This document shows positions 13,557 through 27,037 of a DNA stretch of 64,000 nt, one piece after another. The position numbers and the translations under genes are program-made. Numbering within the stretch: position 1 is the first letter of the stretch; each line of letters begins with the position of its first letter. This stretch comes from Apostichopus japonicus (taxonomy: Eukaryota > Echinodermata > Holothuroidea > Aspidochirotida > Stichopodidae), in NCBI RefSeq assembly GCF_037975245.1, contig NC_092583.1, positions 167,764-231,763 of the forward strand, given 5' to 3'. The notes under the pieces were generated by a model that worked only from the letters and a program-made list of their open reading frames with translations, was not told the DNA's origin and did not search any database.

Positions 13557-13923
13557 AGGCATTGAAGACTCGCCCCAAACCGCGTGCGGCCATCTGAAAA
13601 AGTTAACTTTCCATTGCTTGCAAGTGACGTTTTGTTCGTGTCGCTACAAAATGCAGACAGTAATGAAACGTGATACATTGTTATCTTTAGCTGGACCTGA
13701 GATGTCCATCGCTGTATCGTTTATACATTGTGCTGTGGGTATTGAATGCAGCTGTATGTACTGACTGTACACTAGTGTCTAATTACCGATGGTAGCAAGC
13801 TGTGTGTGTGTATTTTTTGGGATCTACTGTATGGTGGTGTCTAACACTTCTGTTACACCTCATTCAAAACTAGGTCAGATTACAGGCATTAGACGTTTCT
13901 TTTTGTGCGAGTCTTCACACCCT
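13557..13923. mobile_element. TTAA-target miniature inverted-repeat element (Kolobok/piggyBac-like)
   Basis: The left end reads AGGCATTGAAGACTCGC and the right end GCGAGTCTTCACACCCT. These are inverted repeats with three mismatches over 17 bases. Each end is bordered by TTAA (13553-13556 and 13924-13927), the duplication made by Kolobok and piggyBac families. The 367-bp body has no open frame of note, so it is non-autonomous. Family choice between the two TTAA superfamilies cannot be made here. Confidence 0.72.
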
Positions 13924-13927
13924 TTAA

Positions 13928-15570
13928 CTTTGGCTTTATAGCACTATTATTACAGATACTATTAAATTATCTTGGTTTCTATTTAACTTGACTTGCTATT
14001 GGAGGACATTGTTTTTATTCAACAATATACTAGAAGCAGTATCCTACTGTAGATAGGTCTGGGCAAAATTATCAAACATTTCGTTGATTGAAAAGAAGTA
14101 ATACATTTGAAAGAAGCATTAAAAGTACAGATGACAAAATAATGCTTCAACCTTCATAAATTTTATTACACACACTAATGAATATTTCATAACATGTACA
14201 TTAATGGTACAGTTGACTATCATCTTTAGTTGGGCTTAAGGTAATATCACTTACAGTGGGAAGCTACACAAAAGTTACATGCAACTTAATAGCACAGCTG
14301 AAGAAATTGAGCACATGCTCCATAGAATTAAGAAAATGTTCGGAAATTTGGTTTGACATCAAGTGCTTACAGTGCACAATGTATATTTTACCAGGAATAG
14401 CAAAAGATTTTAAACATTTTACCCTAGATCACAATAAATTGGCTTCAAGTAGGCAATGATGCTAAGCAACATGGAGGAATACTTTTTGTACTTTCCATAT
14501 AAATAGAAAACCTGCACATGGAGAGAAGTAATTAATCGAGCAGAAGGGTAAAACGGAGCTAAAGCGGGACTGGAAAGTAAAAGTCTCTAAAAAATGAAGA
14601 AACATTTCATTTGATGTATTTTTGTCCAGTTCTTGACAGAGGAAATACTTATTTCCATTCCATGGATTTGTGAGTCCAACGTATTGATATTGGATTAGAC
14701 AAAAACTACCACAAAAACCTTAAAACATACCAGAAATACATAAAAGAAATGGTTGAGTAGGAAGCATTGGCAGTAGGCCAATGGTAAAGTACTATTAAAT
14801 CAAAAGCTGGACTGAATTATTCAGAATTTTTTTTTCAAATGTATGATTGTACATGGCAGTTACAGTTACTTTACTTTCTCTTCATATTCCAGCTTTAAGC
14901 ATAGGTCATAGTTTGCATGGAGACAATACCACAATATTTTCAGTAAACATTGAAAATAGAGTTGTGATGCTGTGCAATAGTTTTGGCTGAGGGCCAAGCT
15001 ACCCATTGATAATTGCTGGGTGGATCAGAAACAGTTTGTGTAGCAGTATCTTAAATCCCAGACACAAAAATTTAGGCACAGACAGATACAAAGATTTCAA
15101 GTTGCTTTCATCCAGTTACAGTAGATGCAACATTACTCTTAGTAGTAGAAAGAATGATCCCCAAAACACACACACACTCACTCAATCACACACATACAAC
15201 CACATATTATTATCAAACTAACAAATCTTTTACTCCTCAATGGAATTCAAAAAAATATATAGTTCCAGTTTTTATGATCATGGTGTGACATCTATTATTT
15301 ATTGAGCAAGTTTTTATATATTTGCTTCCTTTTATTTTCTTCAGCACATTATACCTCATGACAACACTGAGGTACATGGGAACATTGCCAATGTGTCAGC
15401 AAGTGCCGTATAACTTTTTAAAACTTTCTTCATTTTAACAATACATTTTGTCTGAACAAGTGCAATTATCTCTGTAATATGTCTTAAATTATAAAAGCTG
15501 ACTACAGTAGTGAAATATAGGAGGATGCTTGGTGATGGCTGTCCACTGTCTCAATATGCTATGGTCAATA
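13928..15570. other. Non-coding stretch, no gene seen
   Basis: AT-rich sequence. A short CA-rich patch lies at 15166-15200. One acceptor-donor pair (TTTTCTTCAG ending about 15344, then CACTGAG|GTACAT about 15371) would bound a 27-base exon, but nothing links it to a gene. Confidence 0.45.
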
Positions 15571-18500
15571 CATCCTCATATTGAGTATAGTACCCCCTCA
15601 TATTGAGAATAGTACCTCCTCATATTGAGTAAAGTACTTCATATTGAGTATAGCATCACCTCATATTGAGAATAGTACTTCATATTGAGTGTAGCACCTC
15701 CTCATATTGAGAATAGTACTTCATATTGAGTATAGTACCTCCTTGTATTGAGAATAGTACTTCATATTGAGTGTAGCACCACCTCATATTGAGTTTAGTA
15801 CTTCATATTGAGTATAGCACCTACTCATATTTAGTCTAGTACTTCATATTGAGTGTAGAACCTCCTCATATTGAGAATAGTACTTCATATTGAGTATAGT
15901 ACCTTCTCATAGTGAATATAGTACCTCCTCATATTTAGTATAGTACTTCCTCATATGGAGTATAGCACCTCCTCATATTGAGTATAATACCTCCTCATAT
16001 TGGGTATAGTACTTCATATTGAATACAGTACTTCCTCATATTGAGTATAGTACTTCCTCATATTGAGTATAGTACTTCCTCATATTGAGTATAATACCTC
16101 CTCATATTGGGTATAGTATCTGGTCTTTATCTTGGGTATAGCACCACCTCATATTGAGTATAGTATCATCTCATATTGAGTATAGTATACCCTCATATTG
16201 AGTATAATACCTCCTCATGTTGGGTGTAGTACTTCCTCATATTGAGTATAGTACATCCTCATATTGAGTATAGTACTTCATATTGAATACAGTACTTCCT
16301 CATATTGAGTATAGTACTTCCTCATATTGAGTATAGTACTTCCTCATATTGAGTATAGTACTTCCTCATATTGAGAATAGTACTTCCTCATGTTGAGTAT
16401 AGTACATCCTCATATTGAGTATAGTACTTCATATTGAGTACAGTACTTCCTCATATTGAGTACAGTACTTCCTCATATTGAGTATAGTACTTCCTCATAT
16501 TGAGTATAGTACTTCCTCATATTGAGTATAATACCTCCTCATATTGGATATAGTATCTGGTCTTTATCTTGGGTATAGCACCACCTCATATTGAGTATAG
16601 TATCATCTCATATTGAGTATAGTACATCCTCATATTGAGTATAGTACTTCATATTGAATACAGTACTTCCTCATATTGAGTATAGTACTTCCTCATATTG
16701 AGTATAGTACTTCCTCATATTGAGTATAATACCTCCTCATATTGGGTATAGTATCTGGTCTTTATCTTGGGTATAGCACCACCTCATATTGAGTATAGTA
16801 TCATCTCATATTGAGTATAGTATATCCTCATATTGAGTATAGTACTTCATATTGAGTATAGTACTTCCTCGTATTGAGTATAGTACTTCCTCATATTGAG
16901 TATAGTACATCCTCATATTGAGTATAGTACTTCATATTGAATACAGTACTTCCTCATATTGAGTATAGTACTTCCTCATATTGAGTATAGTACTTCCTCA
17001 TATTGAGTATAATACCTCCTCATATTGGGTATAGTATCTGGTCTTTATCTTGGGTATAGCACCACCTCATATTGAGTATAGTATCATCTCATATTGAGTA
17101 TAGTATACCCTCATATTGAGTATAATACCTCCTCATGTTGGGTGTAGTACTTCCTCATATTGAGTATAGTACATCCTCATATTGAGTATAGTACTTCATA
17201 TTGAATACAGTACTTCCTCATATTGAGTATAGTACTTCCTCATATTGAGTATAGTACTTCCTCATATTGAGAATAGTACTTCCTCATGTTGAGTATAGTA
17301 CATCCTCATATTGAGTATAGTACTTCATATTGAGTACAGTACTTCCTCATATTGAGTACAGTACTTCCTCATATTGAGTATAGTACTTCCTCATATTGAG
17401 TATAGTACTTCCTCATATTGAGTATAATACCTCCTCATATTGGATATAGTATCTGGTCTTTATCTTGGGTATAGCACCACCTCATATTGAGTATAGTATC
17501 ATCTCATATTGAGTATAGTATATCCTCATATTGAGTATAGTACTTCATATTGAGTATAGTACTTCCTCGTATTGAGTATAGTACTTCCTCATATTGAGTA
17601 TAGTACATCCTCATATTGAGTATAGTACTTCATATTGAGTATAGCACCTCCTCATATTGAGTATAGCACCTCCTCATACAGTATTGAGTATAATACCTCC
17701 TCATATTGAGTATAGTACTTCATATTGAATATAATACTTCATATTGAGTATACAGTAGTACCTTCTCATATTGAGTATAGCACCTCCTCATATTGAGTAT
17801 AGCTCCTCATATTGAGTGTATCACCTCATATTGAGTATAATACCTCCTCATATTGGGTATAGTATCTGGTCTTTATCTTGGGTATAGCACCACCTCATAT
17901 TGAGTATAGTATCATCTCATATTGAGTATAGTATACCCTCATATTGAGTATAATACCTCCTCATGTTGGGTGTAGTACTTCCTCATATTGAGTATAGTAC
18001 ATCCTCATATTGAGTATAGTACTTCATATTGAGTATAGTACTTCCTCGTATTGAGTATAGTACTTCCTCATATTGAGTATAGTACTTCCTCATATTGAGT
18101 ATAATACCTCCTCATATTGGGTATAGTATCTGGTCTTTATCTTGGGTATAGCACCACCTCATATTGAGTATAGTATCATCTCATATTGAGTATAGTATAC
18201 CCTCATATTGAGTATAATACCTCCTCATGTTGGGTGTAGTACTTCTTCATATTGAGTATAGTACATCCTCATATTGAGTATAGTACTTCATATTGAATAC
18301 AGTACTTCCTCATATTGAGTATAGTACTTCCTCATATTGAGTATAGTACTTCCTCATATTGAGAATAGTACTTCCTCATGTTGAGTATAGTACATCCTCA
18401 TATTGAGTATAGTACTTCATATTGAGTACAGTACTTCCTCATATTGAGTACAGTACTTCCTCATATTGAGTATAGTACTTCCTCATATTGAGTATAGTAC

Positions 18501-19700
18501 TTCCTCATATTGAGTATAATACCTCCTCATATTGGATATAGTATCTGGTCTTTATCTTGGGTATAGCACCACCTCATATTGAGTATAGTATCATCTCATA
18601 TTGAGTATAGTATATCCTCATATTGAGTATAGTACTTCATATTGAGTATAGTACTTCCTCGTATTGAGTATAGTACTTCCTCATATTGAGTATAGTACAT
18701 CCTCATATTGAGTATAGTACTTCATATTGAATACAGTACTTCCTCATATTGAGTATAGTACTTCCTCATATTGAGTATAGTACTTCCTCATATTGGGTAT
18801 AATACCTCCTCATATTGGGTATAGTATCTGGTCTTTATCTTGGGTATAGCACCACCTCATATTGAGTATAGTATCATCTCATATTGAGTATAGTATACCC
18901 TCATATTGAGTATAATACCTCCTCATGTTGGGTGTAGTACTTCCTCATATTGAGTATAGTACATCCTCATATTGAGTATAGTACTTCATATTGAATACAG
19001 TACTTCCTCATATTGATTATAGTACTTCCTCATATTGAGTATAGTACTTCCTCATATTGAGAATAGTACTTCCTCATGTTGAGTATAGTACATCCTCATA
19101 TTGAGTATAGTACTTCATATTGAGTACAGTACTTCCTCATATTGAGTACAGTACTTCCTCATATTGAGTATAGTACTTCCTCATATTGAGTATAGTACTT
19201 CCTCATATTGAGTATAATACCTCCTCATATTGGATATAGTATCTGGTCTTTATCTTGGGTATAGCACCACCTCATATTGAGTATAGTATCATCTCATATT
19301 GAGTATAGTATATCCTCATATTGAGTATAGTACTTCATATTGAGTATAGTACTTCCTCGTATTGAGTATAGTACTTCCTCATATTGAGTATAGTACATCC
19401 TCATATTGAGTATAGTACTTCATATTGAGTACAGTACTTCCTCATATTGAGTATAGCACTTCCTCATATTGAGTATAGTACTTCCTCATATTGAGTATAA
19501 TACCTCCTCATATTGGATATAGTATCTGGTCTTTATCTTGGGTATAGCACCACCTCATATTGAGTATAGTATCATCTCATATTGAGTATAGTATATCCTC
19601 ATATTGAGTATAATACCTCCTCATGTTGAGTATAGTACATACCTCATCTTCATTTTGAGTATAGTACCTTCTCATCTTCATCCTGCGTACAGAACCTCAT
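15571..19700. repeat. 22-bp satellite array (about 4.1 kb) with higher-order repeats
   Basis: The basic unit CTTCCTCATATTGAGTATAG plus TA is repeated with 19-base short forms (CTTCATATTGAGTATAGTA). A rare variant, TATCTGGTCTTTATCTTGGG, occurs eleven times (16117, 16554, 16752, 17035, 17450, 17863, 18127, 18542, 18825, 19240, 19523) and marks the higher-order units. Both margins are more degenerate than the centre. No coding potential. Confidence 0.97.
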
Positions 19701-20888
19701 ATTAAAACAGTTAATATCAAATACAACTTTGGAGCAATAGGTAGTCTGCTTTGATGTGCACACTTTCTGTTCAATGTGAATAGATATTGTAATATGACGA
19801 ATGAGGTGTTATCAACATAGTTAGGGAGTATATGTGGTATTTCAGTGACCCACATCTTGTAGTCTATATGATGTTATGCCACTGGATTTATACCTTGGCA
19901 GTGAGTGATTGTGCTCATTCTGTTCTTCCATTTCTTGTTTCCAGATATGATGGTTTCTAACCCTACAGTGATGCATTAGCATCCCTTTATAGATCTGTAG
20001 TGTGTACCCTATGAATGGTGTTGTCAGGATTTGAGAGGAGGAGAGTGACTGATTGATAATTGGTTTTGGTTTAAGATTGATATCAGCTTCATCTTAAGGT
20101 ACATGACATCAATTCCACAATTATATGACCGTGACAATAACAGACATATGATGTGATATTACTTTGAGATATAATACATTTAAAGATATGGTTACAGTAA
20201 ATAACATGTGATAAGTTCCTTTATAGATGATACTGTAAATTGAATGACATTGTAACAGTAAGAAGGATACAGTACCTTTAATGATGTTATGACAAATGAC
20301 ATGTGAAAGGTTACTTTAAGAAGTAGCTTCAAAGCAGCTGTTTCATTTTTGAATTTAATATTCCATCTCTCAAACACTGAAGCCCATAATAATACCATAA
20401 TCAACAGAGATAACTGCAAAAATAAACAAACATTAAAACTTTGTCCTTAAATAGGATTAATATACTTTAGCAGTAAGAGTAAGTTGCAGAAGACCTGTAT
20501 ACATGTCATAATTTTGTCTATAGGTTCAGTTTATTGAATATGCACCTTCATTATGAAGCTCTGTAGCTACTACCATGCTCAGCTTCATCTTGCTGTGTAG
20601 CAAAGATTTCATCATAGGCTGATAACTGTGAATGCATTGAATTCAGTCTAGGATCTGCAAGGATTGGTTGTGCATGGCCACTTACAATCATTCTTAAATC
20701 TCCAAAGTAACAAACTATTATTCACAGTTCGCCTGCTAAAAGAATGTGGCAGATTTGTTCCTGGAATTCCCTCATGGATGGTTGATACTGCAGATTGCTT
20801 TATATGATCCTATTACAGGGTAAAACACTGCTGTAGAAACGAAAGAAGTTTACAGATTCCTGCAATTGGAAACTCTGAATAAGAGGAG
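19701..20888. other. Non-coding stretch, no gene seen
   Basis: AT-rich unique sequence. A minus-strand frame at 20192-20419 starts with hydrophobic residues, but its composition is that expected of AT-rich noise. No supported gene. Confidence 0.5.
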
Positions 20889-22545
20889 CAGAGGATGAAC
20901 ACATGATTCATGTGATCCTGCAGTACCCTTCATTAATGAACAGAGGATGAACACATGATACATGTGATCCTGCAGTACCCTTCATTAATGAACAGAGGAT
21001 GAACATATGATACATGTAATCCTGCAGTACCCTTCATTAATGAACAGAGGATGAACACATGATACATGTGATCCTGCAGTACCCTTCATTAATGAACAGA
21101 GGATGAACACATGATTCACATGATCCTGCAGTACCCTTCATTAATGAACAGAGGATGAACACATGATTCATGTGATCCTGCAGTACCCTTCATTAATGAA
21201 CAGAGGATGAACACATGATTCATGTGATCCTGCAGTACCCTTCATTAATGAACAGATGATGAACACATGATTCATGTGATCCTGCACAGTATCCTTCATT
21301 AATGAACAGAGGATGAACACATGATACATGTGATCCTGCAGTACCCTTCATTAATGAACAGAGGATGAACACATGATTCATGTGATCCTGCAGTACCCTT
21401 CATTAATGAACAGAGGATGAACACATGATTCACATGATCCTGCAGTACCCTTCATTAATGAACAGAGGATGAACACATGATCCTGCAGTATCCTTCATTA
21501 ATGAACAGAGGATGAACACATGATTCATGTGATCCTGCAGTACCCTTCATTAATGAACAGAGGATGAACACATGATTCATGTGATCCTGCAGTACCCTTC
21601 ATTAATGAACAGATGATGAACACATGATTCATGTGATCCTGCACAGTATCCTTCATTAATGAACAGAGGATGAACACATGATTCATGTGATCCTGCAGTA
21701 CCCTTCATTAATGAACAGAGGATGAACACATGATACATGTGATCCTGCAGTACCCTTCATTAATGATTCATTAAGGAGCAGAGGATGAACACATGATTCA
21801 CATGATCCTGCAGTATCCTTCATTAATGAACAGAGGATGAACACATGATTCATGTGATCCTGCAGTATCCTTCATTAATGAACAGAGGATGAACACATGA
21901 TTCATGTGATCCTGCAGTATCCTTCATTAATGAACAGATGATGAACACATGATTCACATGATCCTGCAGTATCCTTCATCAATGAACAGAGGATGAACAC
22001 ATGATTCATGTGATCCTGCAGTACCCTTCATTAATGAACAGAGGATGAACACATGATACATGTGATCCTGCAGTACCCTTCATTAATGATTCATTAAGGA
22101 GCAGAGGATGAACACATGATTCACATGATCCTGCAGTATCCTTCATTAATGAACAGAGGATGAACACATGATTCATGTGATCCTGCGGTACCCTTCATTA
22201 ATGAACAGAGGATGAACACATGATTCATGTGATCCTGCAGTACCCTGCATTAATGAACAGAGGATGAACACATGATTCACATGATCCTGCAGTACCCTGC
22301 ATTAATGGACAGAGGATGAACACATGATTCATGTGATCCTGCACAGTATCCTTCATTAATGAACAGATGAATATACACTTGATTTTACTTGATCCTGAAG
22401 TATCCTTCATTAATGAACAGAGGATGAACACATGGTTCATGTGATCCTGCAGTACCCTGCATTGAGAAGGATGAACACATGATTCATGTGATCTTGCAGT
22501 ACCCTAAATAAATGAACACATGATCCTGTAGGATCCTGCATTAAG
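20889..22545. repeat. 52-bp minisatellite, about 31 copies
   Basis: The unit CAGAGGATGAACACATGATT plus CATGTGATCCTGCAGTACCC and TTCATTAATGAA has a 52-base period (for example 20941 and 20993). Each monomer contains the perfect palindrome TTCATTAATGAA, the palindrome CTGCAG and the near-palindrome ACATGATTCATGT. Variants include CAGATGATG and GCACAGTATCC. The last copies (22380-22545) are degenerate. Confidence 0.97.
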
Positions 22546-22837
22546 CTGCTTGCTGGGTTGGAAGTAAAAAAGAATGATGAAACTAAATAATGTAGGAAAT
22601 GGAGCAGTCATATTCTGAGTTTTCTTACTCTCACTTTATAGCAGTCATAAAACTTCCCAATCTCTGTAACTAACAGAATTCTCAGCCCATGCAATGCAAG
22701 AGAGTAAACTGATGTGTTCTGATATTAAATGGTTGATTTGTGCTATAACATTTGATGGTATTTTTTGTGCACAAAATCTAGGATAATTTGCATGAGCAAA
22801 AAAACAAATTGTTCAATTGGTATGTTGCTTATTTATT
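22546..22837. other. Short spacer between arrays
   Basis: About 290 bases of unique AT-rich sequence with nothing recognisable. Confidence 0.5.
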
Positions 22838-23340
22838 ACAAACTATACCCAAGTCAGAGAATCACAGTGAGCCTACAATTATAATCATAATGAGCCTTTC
22901 TCAACAAACTTAACATACTATACCCAAGTCAGAGAATCACAGTGAGCCTACACTTATGTTAAAGAATCATAATGAGCCTTCCTCAACAAACTTAACAAAC
23001 TATACCCAAGTCAGAGAATCACAGTGAGCCTACACTTATGTTAAAGAATCATAATGAGCCTTCCTCAACAAACTTAACAAACTATACCCAAGTCAGAGAA
23101 TCACAGTGAGCCTACACTTATGTTAAAGAATCATAATGAGCCTTCCTCAACAAACTTAACAAACTATACCCAAGTTAAAAAAATCAGATGAACCTTCCTT
23201 GACAAACCTTTTGACAATTTGTACTTAGGTCAGAGAAACACAACGGCCTTCAGTGACTATAACCTTAAACAAATGGTAAAACTCATGTTAAAGAATCATA
23301 GTAAGCCTTAATGACAAACCTTATAACAAACTCTTAAACT
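22838..23340. repeat. 82-bp tandem repeat, 4 good copies plus degenerate copies
   Basis: The block ACTATACCCAAGTCAGAGAA recurs every 82 bases (about 22842, 22918, 23000, 23082, 23164), with a second block AATCATAATGAGCCTTCCTC in each unit. After 23170 the copies decay (AAACACAACGGCC, AGTAAGCCTTAATGACAAAC) and end near 23340. Confidence 0.92.
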
Positions 23341-26300
23341 TATACAGAAATGCTCCGGCTGTTTGAGTCATCATAACTCTCACAACTGCAGCGAAAGTTA
23401 ACGCTACATCTGACAAGTTTTGATCAGATGTTTATCTATCTCATGGATTGATACGTCACCTTTTGGTAGTTTTGTGAAATTCTATCTCCGCAAATTTTGT
23501 TTTCTCCAGACTGCAATATTTCCCGAAGCACTGTTACCATGATGAGCATCAAACTCTTGGCATGAATAGCTCTACTTTGCTTGAAAAAATTGATTTGAAG
23601 GGACAAATAATTATCAAGTGAAACTGATCCAGCTAATTATGGGAACGTGAATCTAGCACTTTGAAGCTATGGTTACACAGCTTGGGCTCCAAATTTTATC
23701 ATTATTCTGGAAATAAGTTTGCAGCAGAGAAGTGATAGAGGAGAAAAATAATGAATAAACAGGAAATGAAACACTACAAAGTATCAGTATCAATACATAA
23801 TGTAAATTTTATTAAAGCTTAAAAAGGTTATGAAAGGAAAAATGTTCATGTCTTGGAATGGTTTATCTACATTACTACAACACCACCCATGCACAACTTT
23901 CAACAAATACGGCTTCAAACGCCAGACATTCGCTGTCAAAGTATTCCATAGGGATCTCTTGAGCTGCCACTCGTAAAAAAAAAAAAAAAGCTGCCCACCG
24001 CAGTTCATCTGACGTCATCAAAGGAACCATTTAAGCCAAAGCCGACTCCCCGCTGTTTACCGATACGGCGTTATACAGTTCACTACACGTAACCACAACA
24101 CTCTTCTCATCAATTGAAAATGTCTTCTCCCGAAACTTGCAATTCCGAGGTAATAGGACTTCCCCTCTCAGGACATTCGTAAGCTTTGACGAAAATTATA
24201 TTTTTGAGGAAGAAGAGAAGGAAATAGTTTTGAGGGTGATGAAGATAATATCGGTGTTTTTCCCTATCAATTGAGCCCCTTGCAGAATAATTGTAAAATG
24301 ATCCCGATGGCCGAGACGCGTCGCTGCCGAGCAAAGTCCCCGAGCAGAACGGTTGGACGACCCTGAACCGAAACTGGTCGGTTGAGCATAATCAAAACCA
24401 CCGTTATTAAGACCATCATATGAATTAAATTATCTCGAATGTCGATGATCCTGCTACTGAACTTTGTAGCAAAGCTTCTAGAATTTTGTGTCTTACAGTG
24501 CAAGGAAAATGTGACATTCTGTACAGTGCAACCTTATAGTACTATTAGTGGTAACATGGGGTCTAGACCTAACTAATAGACGTTGTATAACAGGCTAGCC
24601 TGTGTAATTGTATCATTCAACTGTTAAGTAAAATCACAACACAACGCCAGTTTTACCACAAAAGAAAACTTGCAGATCTAGTATTGATTGTTCTCAAACC
24701 AACTGGCTTTAAAATTTGTGCAAAATGTTAGGTACTGTAACCATAAAATAATCATCATTTGCTGTATCAAGGAGGCCTAGGCTATGGTCATAACAAGTAA
24801 TTTGGCAACAGTATAGGCCTACAGGCACTCGTAATGTTGTGTTTGTGTAGTGTTTTGAGTGAGTCGTCTTCAAATTCTTCGATCTCTGTCGTCTTTTGGA
24901 AAAGCTTGCAGTAGAAATCCCTCTTTACTTGTGGTGGAGCAACCTGATACCACATATCGGCTCGGCATATTTAACAGTTACGAGATAAATTTACGTAAAA
25001 ACAAAACCCCAAACACCAAATCTCAATTACTACGGAGCACTGCAACAGTGTAATGTTGTGTGTTCTTAGACGTTTAAGAATGTAAACATAGTGTCTCGGA
25101 AATGAGCTGAGTTCCTCGACTGACGTCACGCCGCATAAACCGTAAATACAACAATTTTTAGAAAGTTTTTATTACCCTCAAATTTTTGATCGTTTATTCC
25201 TCGAGGATGCAAGCTTCGTTTGACACAAATTGGGTATCATTGGAAAGCTACGAGTGTACAGAATACGATGATAAAGAAACATTTTTCCATTTCATAACCT
25301 CTTTAAAATGATTACTTACAACATTCCATTAGTTCAAATGTTGGCTACAATATATTTATGCATATAGGAGTTATAGCTACATCACAGAGAAGGGTGCACC
25401 GCTTCATGTAAATGTGAAGTAGCAGATGGTGAATTGTAGACTACAAATTGAAATTAGAAGGAGAAGGCTCCATTTTATTCATTCAAATAAACTGTTTGTG
25501 GAATCTAAAATTTATGGAAAAAGGGAAAGAGGGACAGAGCAATACTTTGTAAGTTTGTATATATTTAATACGTATATATATTTATGTGTTATTTGGAAGT
25601 GTTGGTGCATGTTAGTTGGCCTGGAGGGCAGTTAATTTATAAGAATACTTATTGTGGAATTTATAAGAATACTTATTGTGGGATTGATTTGAGTTTTGAT
25701 AAAGATTCTTAAAGATCATCAGTGGATATGAACCACCATTGAGTTAGCTTGGGACCTTCCTGGAAGTTGACACTTAATTATTAATACAGTAGATATGAAG
25801 AGGTTGTGAAGCAGTATATAATGTTGTCATAACATTTCAGCTGAAATGTTCTAGAAGTGAACATTTGTGTCTCAGTCAAGAACTTGATTACATTTGTTTT
25901 TCAAGCTAAGGTTAACAATATGCCATCATATTCCATAGTCTAGCCTTAAACCAGAATATTTTACTTTGCAACTTTGATGTCTTCTAAGTTAAACATAAAA
26001 AATTTACAACTTTGAGAGACGTGTCTTTGATTCTTTCAAAGTCTTTTAACCCCCTTCGCAGGCCCTATCATCATTCATTGTCAGTGAATGTCCATTTTCT
26101 TAATGAGAGGAGGTCCTTTTAGAGCAATATACCAAATTGTTTCCTCCTAAGTCTAATCATGTGTAGGGTAATCACTAGATGACGAGTGAAATTGATGCAC
26201 TACACTTTCCACACTAGACCACAGATGTAATGGCAGCTATAAATGTCATACTACTCAACAGCTTGGCAGGTCATGAATAGCCTGTAAACAATTTAAAAAA

Positions 26301-26699
26301 AGTGTCTTTTGAGTAATGAGAAATTAGAAAGATTCATAAAGGATAAACAGGTAGTTCCTTCCCTCTTCACACATCATCCAAACTTTGTCCAGCTATACTA
26401 AACTGCTGTGGAGGAGGGGGCTTTCTTTTGCCATATCTCAGCTAGTACAGTATATCTCAGCCAGTATATGTCAGCCAGTATAGCCACCCAATTAGCTTCC
26501 TCCTTGCTGCAAATGATAGATAAATATATCTTGTCAATTAGCATCATACTTTTCAGGTGTGATAAACACTGTTTAGAACCATCAATTTTTATTTAATGGA
26601 AAAGAGCAAAGATATTTATAGCTAGACTGGGATCCCATCCTAGACATAAATTGCTTTGAATTTCCCAGTCAAGTTTTCCATTATTCATTACTTATATTA
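23341..26699. other. Non-coding stretch with a relatively CpG-rich patch and two CRE-like sites
   Basis: Most of this 3.4-kb stretch shows no gene. Around 23990-24480 and 24860-25130 CpG dinucleotides are visibly commoner than elsewhere outside transposons. Perfect TGACGTCA octamers lie at 24010-24017 and 25121-25128. This could be an old promoter or a first-exon region of the gene further right, but I see no supported transcript start, TATA box or donor. Confidence 0.35.
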
Positions 26700-27037
26700 A
26701 CAGTGCTTGGTGGCTCTAGATAAAAACAGGGACATGAACTGGTAACAGTGCTTGGTGGCTCTAGATAAAGACAGGGACATGAACTGGTAACAGTGCTTGG
26801 TGGCTCTAGATAAAAACAGGGACATGAACTGGTAACAGTGCTTGGTGGCTCTAGATAAAAACAGGGACATGAACTGGTAACAGTGCTTGGTGGCTCTAGA
26901 TAAAATCAGGGACATGAACTGGTAACAGTGCTTGGTGGCTCTAGATAAAAACAGGGACATGAACTGGTAACAGTGCTTGGTGGCTCTAGATAAAAACAGG
27001 GACATGAACTGGTAACAGTGCTTGATGGCTCTAGATT
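26700..27037. repeat. 45-bp minisatellite, about 7.5 copies
   Basis: The unit ACAGTGCTTGGTGGCTCTAG plus ATAAAAACAGGGACATGAACTGGTA repeats every 45 bases. Since 45 is a multiple of three, the minus strand has a 114-codon open frame of a 15-residue repeat (LSRATKHCYQFMSLF). This is an artefact of the array. Confidence 0.96.
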
